A DNA stretch of 5,321 nt from Bacteroidales bacterium (GTDB lineage Bacteria; Bacteroidota; Bacteroidia; Bacteroidales; UBA932): the NCBI GenBank assembly GCA_017556665.1, contig JAFYMJ010000054.1, positions 1 to 5,321 on the forward strand. The letters run 5' to 3'. The notes beneath the pieces are model-generated. The model ran no database searches, was not told the DNA's origin, and saw only the letters and a program-made list of their open reading frames with translations. Shown in pieces: positions 1 to 5,321 of the stretch. The position numbers and the translations under genes were made by a program. Position 1 is the stretch's first letter; every line of letters starts with the position of its first letter.

Positions 1-345
1 CAAGGTATAAAGCAGAAAATAGCAAATGAGTACTCAATAAAACACATTACGATATTTGAGAATTATATAGAGGCCGTTAGAAATGTAAGAAACGCTTGCG
101 CCCATGGTAATATATTATATGATTTGCATCTGCCCAAAGCTATCAGAAAGGGACCGGCAGGTTCTATGACTCCACTTATAAACACACGCCTTTCAGGTGC
201 AATAAAGGTAATAGCATATTTGCTTAAAAGCGTTTCAACACATAGATATGCAGAAATGTTAAAAGAAATTTCAGAACTGGAAAGCAATAATCAATACAAG
301 ACAGTACTAAAAAAACTGAACATAAATTTCTCCAAGTTGTTGTGA
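1..345 (+). CDS. Abi family protein (Abi_2-type, HEPN motif), 3' end only
   Basis: The frame is open from the first base of the window to TGA at 343-345 and gives the last 114 residues of a protein whose start lies outside. Residues 30-35 of this fragment read RNACAH, the R-x4-H signature of HEPN-fold ribonucleases. The setting is that of the Abi_2 (AbiD/AbiF-like) family: a helical stretch ending in IENYIEAVRN-like sequence just before the motif, then HGNILYDL after it. Members are phage-induced abortive-infection proteins, thought to cut RNA and stop growth of infected cells; that role is family knowledge, not shown here. The fragment ends with a charged helical tail rich in Lys and Glu. 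A terminator lies about 85 bases downstream, so the gene probably ends its transcript. The first two thirds of the protein cannot be judged. Confidence 0.8.
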   Translation, partial: QGIKQKIANEYSIKHITIFENYIEAVRNVRNACAHGNILYDLHLPKAIRKGPAGSMTPLINTRLSGAIKVIAYLLKSVSTHRYAEMLKEISELESNNQYKTVLKKLNINFSKLL

Positions 346-428
346 TATCGATATAAATTACTAATTTTGTGCCATCTAAAGTGCTCTTTATGACTTAGTC
401 TCATACTCAGCACTATAAATGGAAAGAA

Positions 429-462
429 AGAAGCCGGCATTTATCTGTCGGCTTCTGTTTTT
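429..462 (+). terminator. Rho-independent terminator after the Abi gene
   Basis: AGAAGCCGGC (429-438) pairs with GTCGGCTTCT (447-456) across an 8-base loop, ten pairs including one G-T. The stem is followed by GTTTTT (457-462), the U-run expected on the plus strand. It lies about 85 bases after the stop codon of the Abi gene. Read on the minus strand the stem is followed by TTCTTTCC, a poorer U-run, so it may also act weakly on the convergent RhuM remnant that stops at 474. Confidence 0.8.
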
Positions 463-473
463 ATATATCCAAA

Positions 474-887
474 TCAGGCAAGCTGTTCATGGCATAACTC
501 ATACCCATCTGGAGAGCTATACTTTGAATCCAGCACAAAACCTTTGAGCATATATTCTTCCAGAACATTTGTTGCCCAAATACGGAAATGAGTAGCTTTT
601 GCAGAGTTGACTCGATAGCCCACAGAAATAATTGCATCAAGATTATAAAACTGTGTTTCCTGAGTTTGAGTTTTCCCTTCAATAGCACCATGCTGAGTGG
701 TTATTTCCATTTTGGAAACAACCACTTCCTCGCTTAATTCACCTTCTGAAAAAATATTCTTCAGATGCTTATTAATCGCCGGAACCTGCACTCCAAACAA
801 CTGAGCCATAGCTTTTTGAGTAAGCCACAACGTCTCATCCCTTACAACAGCCTCCACGTTTACATCTTCATGCAGTGTGCTGTACAA
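474..887 (-). pseudogene. RhuM-family (virulence protein RhuM-like) gene remnant, truncated at both ends
   Basis: The frame encodes about 137 residues matching the conserved N-terminal half of RhuM-family proteins. The recognisable blocks in order are DETLWLTQKAMAQLFGV (residues 17-33, a helix-turn-helix-like region), NKHLKNIFSEGEL (39-51), TTQHGAIEGKTQT (63-75), FYNLDAIISVGYRVNS (80-95) and FRIWATNVLEEYMLKGFVLD (101-120). Full-length relatives are about 300-340 residues. Here similarity stops after GFVLD and an unrelated 17-residue tail runs to TGA at 474. At the other end there is no ATG. The frame is open only to a stop at 900-902, the first usable codon is TTG at 885-887, and similarity (LYST) begins right there, so perhaps ten N-terminal residues are missing. 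The family is linked to pathogenicity and mobile islands, and its biochemical role is unknown. I read this as a decayed fragment; a short expressed protein from TTG is possible but less likely. Confidence 0.8.
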
Positions 888-920
888 TTGGCATATAGGT
901 TAGATTTATTCCTAGATTTG
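888..920 (+). promoter_or_regulatory. Possible Bacteroidota-type promoter for the GNAT gene
   Basis: TAGATTTG at 913-920 fits the Bacteroidota -7 consensus TAnnTTTG exactly, and a TTG at 888-890 lies 22 bases upstream, within the 17-23 spacing reported for the group. Transcription would begin near 926, about 26-38 bases before the GNAT start. A second match, TATTTTTG at 924-931, lacks a -33 partner. The region is AT-rich, so a chance match is possible. Confidence 0.4.
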
Positions 921-951
921 ATTTATTTTTGCAAGCAGAGTTGTAACCCTA

Positions 952-1464
952 ATGGATTTTGGAATGATTACATTTAAGCGTGCTCAGATAGAGGATCTTC
1001 CCCTAATTAAGCAATTGGCAGAGATTGCGTTCCCTCAGACATATAATTCTATGCTTCCCGATGGTCAGGTGGAATATATGATGGAGTGGATGTATTCTAT
1101 GGAAAGTTTGCTCAATCAAGTAAATGAGCAGGGACATATCTACTATTTGGTTTATTACAATGGCGAGGCTGCCGGGTACTTTTCATTGCAGCATCAGGGA
1201 AATAGGGTGTGGCATCTGCACAGGCTTTATCTGCTGCAGAAGTTTCAGAAATTGGCTGTCGGGAAGGAGATGTTTAAAAGGGCTGTAGAATATATCAGGG
1301 CAAATTCACAGCTCCCTGCAAGGATGGAACTGAATGTAAACAGAGAAAACCCTGCGGTGGGTTTTTATACAAAAATGGGAATGTACAAAGCCTCGCAGGG
1401 TGATTTTCCAATTGGTAACGGGTTCTTTATGACCGATTACATTATGGCGCTGGATATTATTTAG
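952..1464 (+). CDS. GNAT family N-acetyltransferase
   Basis: The protein has 170 residues from ATG at 952, or 166 from the second ATG at 964. The second start gives MITFKRAQIEDLPLI, the usual opening of GNAT proteins with a first strand then an acidic helix start, and is at least as likely. Motif A covers about residues 88-115: strand HLHRLYLL, then QKLAVG (99-104), which fits the acetyl-CoA pyrophosphate loop Q/R-x-x-G/A-x-G/A, then helix KEMFKRAVEYI. Motif B follows as LNVNRENPAVGFYTKMGM (127-144), with the Asn and the FYxKxGM turn typical of the fold. Such enzymes move an acetyl group from acetyl-CoA to an amine; the substrate cannot be read from the sequence. It is cytoplasmic, with no signal or membrane segment. 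It is transcribed alone, and its last 8 bases overlap the convergent lipoprotein gene. Confidence 0.9.
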   Translation: MDFGMITFKRAQIEDLPLIKQLAEIAFPQTYNSMLPDGQVEYMMEWMYSMESLLNQVNEQGHIYYLVYYNGEAAGYFSLQHQGNRVWHLHRLYLLQKFQKLAVGKEMFKRAVEYIRANSQLPARMELNVNRENPAVGFYTKMGMYKASQGDFPIGNGFFMTDYIMALDII

Positions 1465-2290
1465 AAGCTGCCTTTTCTGCTTCTATAACATCAAACATTG
1501 TTTTAAAGGTATATCCTTTCTCTTTAAGTTTGTCAATAATGCTGCCCAAGTGATTGTATGGACGGTCTGCATCTGTTCTGTCTGGGTAGTTCATTGCGTG
1601 GATTAGAAGGACTACGCCGTTAAAGGTGTTCTCTTGCTCGTATTTCCACAAATTCTCAAGAATCATCTCTGTAGAGTGATAATTGTCTGCTCCAGGACTT
1701 GTCCAGTCCATTCCTGTTAGGAAACCGCTTGTTGGATTTATAAGGCGGTAGCCCATATCCTTCATTACATCAACAGCTTTCTGGTCATATACCTCATATG
1801 GAGGAATAAGCCAGCAATATTGCTCTTTTGTTAGGCCATAACTCTCAAGTTTGCTCTCCATTATTGCAAAATCTGCTCTAAGGGAATCCTCAGATACCAA
1901 AGAGATATTCCTGTCATTCTCATCACATAAAAGAAGGTGTGCGTAAGAGTGGGAAGAAAGGTAATGTCCTTCCCCGATAAGTCTTTTAATAGGTTCCTGA
2001 TATTTCTCTACATCAAAGCATACCCCTGTAGGGAAGAATGAGCCTTTTACCCCTTTCTCCTTTAATGTGTTAAGAACTGGAACAAGACCGTCAAAATTCT
2101 CGAATCTTCCAGAATCTGCATGACTGTAATGAGCTGTAAAAACCAGATACACCTCATTTAGTTTAGGATTGATTTTTTCTACAACTCCATATGAATCTGT
2201 GACATACTCTGGAGCCTGTTTAGTTTGACTGCATGACATAATACCAATGGCCAATACAAATACAATGGCACTTTTTAACAGATTTTTCAT
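1457..2290 (-). CDS. Polysaccharide deacetylase-like (NodB fold) lipoprotein
   Basis: The 277 residues begin with a lipoprotein signal: positive MKNLLK, a hydrophobic run, then lipobox IMSC with the acylated Cys at 20. The mature protein is therefore probably anchored in a membrane facing the periplasm or cell surface. The NodB homology domain spans about residues 46-268. Visible motifs are HSYAH (114-118), giving the two zinc-binding His of motif 2; IPPYEVYD (162-169), equivalent to motif 3 RxPY with the Arg replaced; and LLIHAMN (228-234), the LxH motif 5 with the catalytic His at 231. Motif 1, normally TFDDG, is replaced by FTAHYSHADSG (51-61), so the usual catalytic Asp pair is absent. 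I recall a Bacteroidales subgroup with a similar FTGHE-type motif, so this may be a subfamily variant rather than an inactive copy. The likely reaction is metal-dependent deacetylation of a sugar polymer. It starts 11 bases after rpoN, so it is probably cotranscribed with it. Confidence 0.85.
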   Translation of the reverse strand: MKNLLKSAIVFVLAIGIMSCSQTKQAPEYVTDSYGVVEKINPKLNEVYLVFTAHYSHADSGRFENFDGLVPVLNTLKEKGVKGSFFPTGVCFDVEKYQEPIKRLIGEGHYLSSHSYAHLLLCDENDRNISLVSEDSLRADFAIMESKLESYGLTKEQYCWLIPPYEVYDQKAVDVMKDMGYRLINPTSGFLTGMDWTSPGADNYHSTEMILENLWKYEQENTFNGVVLLIHAMNYPDRTDADRPYNHLGSIIDKLKEKGYTFKTMFDVIEAEKAASK

Positions 2291-2301
2291 AATTATATGT
2301 T

Positions 2302-3714
2302 TTATAACTCTTTTCTTAATCTGGCAATTGGGATGTTAAGTTGCTCCCTGTATTTTGCTACTGTCCTGCGTGCAACCTTGTATCCTTTGTTGGAGAGAAC
2401 AATAACCAGTTCTTCATCGGTGAGCGGCTTGCTCTTTGATTCTTCCTCTATACTCTCCTGCAGGATTTTCTTTATCTCTTTTGTAGAGACTTCCTTACCG
2501 TCTTCTGTCATCAATCCCTCAGAGAACAAAGACTTTAAGGCAATTATACCAAAAGAGGTATCTACGTATTTGCTGTTTACAACTCTTGAGATTGTAGAGA
2601 TATCCAGTCCGGTTTTCTCTGCAATATTTTTAAGCACCATTGGTTTCAGTTTGGTCTCATCTCCCTCCCTAAAGTAATCTTTCTGGAAATCAACTATGGC
2701 ATTCATAGTGCTTAGCATAGTGTTTTGTCTTTGTTTTAGGGCACTTATAAGATTTTTTGCAGAATCTATCTTTTGTTTTACAAAGCTTGCAGCCTCTTTC
2801 TCTGCTTTACTGGTAGGGTTGGCATCCAGCATCTGGGCATACTGCTTGTTGATTTTAAGTTCAGGCATATTGAACTTAGGGGTACTTACAATAAAATTGC
2901 CATCTATCTCTTCTAAAGTAAAGTCTGGAGTAATCTGACTGGCCTGCTCTATATATGAATCATCCAATTGGCCACCTGGCTTTGGATTCAATTTTATGAT
3001 CTGGTCAATGGCATCTTTAAGTTCCTCTTGGGTTATCCCCATTTTGGACATAATCTTATCATAATGCTTCTTGGTAAAAGCATCAAAATAATCGGTAAGA
3101 ATTGTTTTTGCCAGAGTTTTGGACTCGCTGTCAGATTTATTGTTGAGCTGTAGAAGAAGACACTCCCTTAAGTCTCTTGCTCCAATGCCGGCAGGCTCAA
3201 AATCTTGTATAATCTTAAGGACATCCTCAATCTCCTCTACGCTTGCTTCTATCTGGAATCTGAACGCCAAATCATTGGAAACGGCCTGCAAATCTCTGCG
3301 CAAATAACCGTCACCATCCAAACTGCCAATCAAAAACACAGCTATAAACTTTGTTTTCTTGTCCAGGTCTCTGTATCCCAATTGGTCAATAAGGCTGTCC
3401 TGAAAACTCTCCTTTACAGAGAAAGTATTATATTGTGGTTTGGCATCTTTGCTATGGTTGTTTACATATAGCTTATATGATGGAGTTGGATCACTTGCAG
3501 AATATTCGCTAAGTGACACTTTCTTGGGTGTTCCTTCTTCTGTATTGTTGTTTTGAATATTTTCATCCAAAACAGGGTTCTCCTCCAACTCTTTCTGGAT
3601 ACGTTGTTCCAGTTCAAGGGTTGGCAGCTCCAACAACTTTATTGTCATTATCTGTATAGGAGATAATGTAGTTGTTTGGGTTAGTGTTGTAGATAATCCT
3701 GTTCTTGGTTTCAT
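2302..3714 (-). CDS. rpoN: RNA polymerase sigma-54 factor RpoN
   Basis: From ATG at 3712-3714 the protein has 470 residues, close to the 477 of E. coli RpoN; an in-frame TTG at 3721-3723 would add three. Region I is at the N-terminus: LSPIQIMTIKLLELPTLELE and then LEENPVLDE, the part that holds the holoenzyme inactive until an AAA+ activator acts. An acidic, low-conservation region II follows. The core-binding domain has FEPAGIGARDLRECLLLQL (about 172-190). The DNA-binding part holds the helix-turn-helix IAEKTGLDISTISRVVNSKYV (about 364-384) and, near the C-terminus, the RpoN box ARRTVAKYRE (448-457), which reads the -24 promoter element. The protein directs RNA polymerase to -24/-12 promoters with enhancer-binding activators; which genes it serves here is not visible. 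It lies upstream of, and probably on one transcript with, the deacetylase-like lipoprotein, and is divergent from the acyltransferase genes. Confidence 0.97.
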   Translation of the reverse strand: MKPRTGLSTTLTQTTTLSPIQIMTIKLLELPTLELEQRIQKELEENPVLDENIQNNNTEEGTPKKVSLSEYSASDPTPSYKLYVNNHSKDAKPQYNTFSVKESFQDSLIDQLGYRDLDKKTKFIAVFLIGSLDGDGYLRRDLQAVSNDLAFRFQIEASVEEIEDVLKIIQDFEPAGIGARDLRECLLLQLNNKSDSESKTLAKTILTDYFDAFTKKHYDKIMSKMGITQEELKDAIDQIIKLNPKPGGQLDDSYIEQASQITPDFTLEEIDGNFIVSTPKFNMPELKINKQYAQMLDANPTSKAEKEAASFVKQKIDSAKNLISALKQRQNTMLSTMNAIVDFQKDYFREGDETKLKPMVLKNIAEKTGLDISTISRVVNSKYVDTSFGIIALKSLFSEGLMTEDGKEVSTKEIKKILQESIEEESKSKPLTDEELVIVLSNKGYKVARRTVAKYREQLNIPIARLRKEL

Positions 3715-3720
3715 ATCACA

Positions 3721-3728
3721 CAAATATA
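3721..3728 (-). promoter_or_regulatory. Possible -7 element of the rpoN promoter
   Basis: On the minus strand these bases read TATATTTG, an exact match to the Bacteroidota -7 consensus TAnnTTTG. Only six bases separate it from the rpoN ATG at 3714, so transcription would start at or next to the start codon. I see no good TTTG -33 partner in the AT-rich spacer upstream. If the element is real, the TTG at 3723 cannot be the start codon, because it lies inside the promoter. Confidence 0.35.
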
Positions 3729-3768
3729 CTAATTTTTTAATTAACTTAGTGCCCTTAAAGGTTTAGTC

Positions 3769-4638
3769 ATGGACACTGACAATGGTCTTAAAATAGATGT
3801 AGAAGCTGTTATTGCATCCAAGAGCAAGAGGTTGGCAAAATTCGCACCAAAATTTTTAACCAATTGGCTAAAACGGACAATTCATGAGGACGAGCTTAAT
3901 GGATTGTTTACCAAATATGCTAATTGTCAAGGTGTTGAGTTTGCACAAAGATGCCTTAAAGATTATAATGTAAAATGCAATATCAGATATGTAAATAAAG
4001 ATTCCATATCTAAACAAGGGAGATATATTTTTGTTTCCAACCATCCTTTAGGGGGGCTGGACGGGATAGCTTTAATTGCTCATTTTGGAGAATTCTTTGG
4101 CAATATAAAGTTTGTTGTAAATGATCTTCTGATGCATGTAAAGCATTTCAGCGATATTTTTGTTCCTGTGAATAAACATGGAAGCATGAGCAAGGAGTAC
4201 GCAGAGCTTATCAATAAAGCTTACAGCAGCAATGCCCAGATTTTATATTTCCCGGCAGGGTTGTGTTCAAGGCTAATAGATGGCAAGGTGCAGGATCTGG
4301 ATTGGAAACCCAATTTTATAAAGCAGGCACAAAGATATAACAGAGAGATAGTGCCAATTTATTTTAGTGGAAAGAATTCAATGTTCTTCTACAGATTGGC
4401 AAAAATCAGAAAATTCCTTGGTATAAAGTTCAATATTGAGATGCTTTTTCTTCCCGACGAAATGTTTAGACAAAAAAATGCTACCTTTGATGTGATAGTG
4501 GGGGAGCCAATAAGGATTGAAGATTTGGACAAAACATTGAGCCCTAAACAATTAAGCGCTCAGATTAGAGAACAATGTTATAGACTAAAAGAGAATGAAA
4601 CCTATAATTCAGCCAGTGGCAAGAGAATTGCTGATTAA
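3769..4638 (+). CDS. glsA: PlsC/OlsA-like acyltransferase, probable glycine lipid O-acyltransferase
   Basis: The 289-residue protein belongs to the lysophosphatidate acyltransferase (PlsC/OlsA) superfamily. Block I is VSNHPLGGLDGIAL (89-102), with the catalytic His at 92 and Asp at 98, spaced H-x5-D instead of the usual H-x4-D. Block II is around VNDLLMHVKHFSDIFVPVNK (117-136). Block III is FPAGLCSR (161-168), where the usual EG is AG. Block IV is EIVPIYFSG (193-201). No full membrane-spanning segment is evident, so the protein is probably peripheral on the inner membrane. Its partner, overlapping by 44 bases, is an OlsB-like N-acyltransferase, and this pairing is that of glsA/glsB in Bacteroides. 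There the enzyme esterifies the 3-hydroxyl of N-acyl-glycine with a second fatty acid to make the diacylated glycine lipid. Function is inferred from family and pairing; a flavolipin/ornithine-type product or a phospholipid acyltransferase role are alternatives. The start is ATG at 3769, with no clear ribosome binding site. Confidence 0.85.
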   Translation: MDTDNGLKIDVEAVIASKSKRLAKFAPKFLTNWLKRTIHEDELNGLFTKYANCQGVEFAQRCLKDYNVKCNIRYVNKDSISKQGRYIFVSNHPLGGLDGIALIAHFGEFFGNIKFVVNDLLMHVKHFSDIFVPVNKHGSMSKEYAELINKAYSSNAQILYFPAGLCSRLIDGKVQDLDWKPNFIKQAQRYNREIVPIYFSGKNSMFFYRLAKIRKFLGIKFNIEMLFLPDEMFRQKNATFDVIVGEPIRIEDLDKTLSPKQLSAQIREQCYRLKENETYNSASGKRIAD

Positions 4639-5321
4639 AGAGCTTACAAAAGATAAGTTTATTAGAGTTACAAGAAAGGGGAGAAACTATCTGTACGAGG
4701 TAACAGCTCACGATTCTCCTAATGTGATGCAGGAGATAGGCCGCCTTAGGGAAATCTCTTTTAGGGTCAATGGTGGTGGTACCGGAAAATCTGTAGATAT
4801 AGATGAGTATGATATAGATCCTCAGGAACCGTACAGACAACTTATTGTATGGGACCCAAAGGATAAGGAAATTATAGGTGGGTACAGATATATAAACTGC
4901 GGTGGTCTGCCCAAGGAGAAGATGGCAACAAAGGAACTCTTTAATTTCTCCGATGAGTTTATAAATGAGTATATGCCATTTACAATTGAGTTGGGACGCT
5001 CTTTTATTCAGCCTAACTATCAGAGTACCAATTTAAAGAGAAAGAGTTTGTATGCTTTGGACAATCTTTGGGACGGATTGGGAGCACTGGTTGTAAAGTA
5101 TTCAAATATCAAATATTTTTTTGGTAAAGTAACAATGTACACATCATATAATACAAGAGCCAGAAACTTGTTGCTTCACTTTTTAAGAAAGTATTTTGAT
5201 GATTCGCAACATCTGGTTACTCCAATCAAGCCTCTTGTATGTGATATTGACAATCCATATTTCTACGAATTGTTTAAAGATTTGGAATATAAGGATGCGT
5301 ACAGGGTATTACAAAGGGAGA
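4595..5321 (+). CDS. glsB: OlsB/GlsB-like N-acyltransferase (hemolysin-like GNAT), 3' end missing
   Basis: The frame opens with ATG at 4595, giving MKPIIQPVARELL, and stays open to the window edge for 242 residues; the family length is roughly 320-340. It overlaps the end of the preceding acyltransferase gene by 44 bases in another frame, so the two are translationally linked on one mRNA. Recognisable stretches are SPNVMQEIGRLREISFR (41-57), with the RxxxFR-type block of OlsB-like proteins; GGGTG (60-64); IIGGYRYI (93-100), the GNAT beta strand facing the substrate; FTIELGRSFIQPNYQ (129-143), the core ELGRxxV-like motif; and the Tyr-rich stretch FFGKVTMYTSYN (175-186). In Bacteroides the GlsB enzyme transfers a 3-hydroxyacyl chain from acyl carrier protein to the amino group of glycine, the first step of glycine lipid synthesis. 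OlsB uses ornithine, so the amino acid used here is inferred from the taxon. The C-terminal quarter is beyond the window. Confidence 0.88.
   Translation, partial: MKPIIQPVARELLIKELTKDKFIRVTRKGRNYLYEVTAHDSPNVMQEIGRLREISFRVNGGGTGKSVDIDEYDIDPQEPYRQLIVWDPKDKEIIGGYRYINCGGLPKEKMATKELFNFSDEFINEYMPFTIELGRSFIQPNYQSTNLKRKSLYALDNLWDGLGALVVKYSNIKYFFGKVTMYTSYNTRARNLLLHFLRKYFDDSQHLVTPIKPLVCDIDNPYFYELFKDLEYKDAYRVLQRE

Noticed and set aside
346..428. Small RNA or other element between the Abi stop and the terminator
   Set aside because: Only a short palindrome-like ATATCGATAT near the start is seen, with no promoter or conserved structure; it is best read as a 3' untranslated region.
461..691. Second minus-strand reading frame ending in PDLDI, overlapping the RhuM remnant
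   Set aside because: Its translation has no family resemblance, while the other frame carries clear RhuM motifs. It is a shadow, though its last few residues might be reached by a frameshift at the end of the remnant.
765..977. Plus-strand open frame of 70 codons running into the GNAT start
   Set aside because: It is antisense to the RhuM remnant and out of frame with the GNAT gene; no motif supports it.
2266..2280. TGGCAC at about 2267 as the -24 half of a sigma-54 promoter
   Set aside because: The -12 half (TTGC) is missing at the required spacing, and the site lies inside the lipoprotein coding region.
2297..2677. Plus-strand open frame of 126 codons opposite the end of rpoN
   Set aside because: It is antisense to the conserved RpoN C-terminal domain, Ser/Leu-rich and without recognisable motifs. 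The same applies to the plus-strand frames at 2696-2938, 2968-3153, 3119-3307 and 3205-3471.
3721..3723. TTG as an upstream start for rpoN, adding three residues
   Set aside because: The ATG at 3714 is a better codon, gives a normal family length, and the TTG lies inside a promoter-like TATATTTG.
4565..4840. Minus-strand open frame of 91 codons
   Set aside because: It lies opposite the junction of the two acyltransferase genes, whose coding sense is well supported; its translation resembles nothing known to me.
1..5321. tRNA, rRNA, CRISPR array, insertion sequence ends or long repeats
   Set aside because: No cloverleaf, repeated spacer units, terminal inverted repeats or transposase motifs were seen on reading the sequence.

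Overview
The window looks like a chromosomal stretch from a member of the Bacteroidota, most likely order Bacteroidales. It is AT-rich, with no clear Shine-Dalgarno sequences ahead of the genes. Two sites resemble the Bacteroidota -7 promoter element (TAnnTTTG). The protein set (an Abi-type HEPN protein, a RhuM-family protein, a NodB-fold lipoprotein, RpoN, and an OlsA/OlsB-like acyltransferase pair) fits that group. I cannot assign a genus.

Left part (1-899) is accessory in character. It holds the 3' end of an Abi_2-type gene (abortive infection, HEPN motif RNACAH), a Rho-independent terminator at 429-462, and a convergent, truncated RhuM-family gene (474-887, minus strand). That gene keeps the conserved N-terminal domain but lacks an ATG start and more than half of the usual length. 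This reads as the worn edge of a defence or mobile island.

Middle part (952-3714) starts with a GNAT acetyltransferase on the plus strand. Its 3' end overlaps by 8 bp the convergent end of a polysaccharide-deacetylase-like lipoprotein. That lipoprotein gene lies 11 bp downstream of rpoN (sigma-54) on the same strand, so rpoN and the lipoprotein are probably one transcript. The only promoter-like element for rpoN sits so close to its ATG that the mRNA could be leaderless.

Right part (3769-5321) is divergent from rpoN across a 54-bp spacer. It carries a PlsC/OlsA-like O-acyltransferase, overlapped by 44 bp by an OlsB-like N-acyltransferase that runs off the window. Together these match the glsA/glsB pair that makes glycine lipids (N-acyloxyacyl glycine) in Bacteroides: the N-acyltransferase would load a 3-hydroxy fatty acid on the amino acid and the O-acyltransferase would add the second acyl chain. 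The assignment rests on recalled family resemblance and gene pairing, not on a search. I did not find a clearly undescribed system. The points most worth checking are the variant catalytic motif of the deacetylase, the overlapping lipid-synthesis pair and the rpoN start region.
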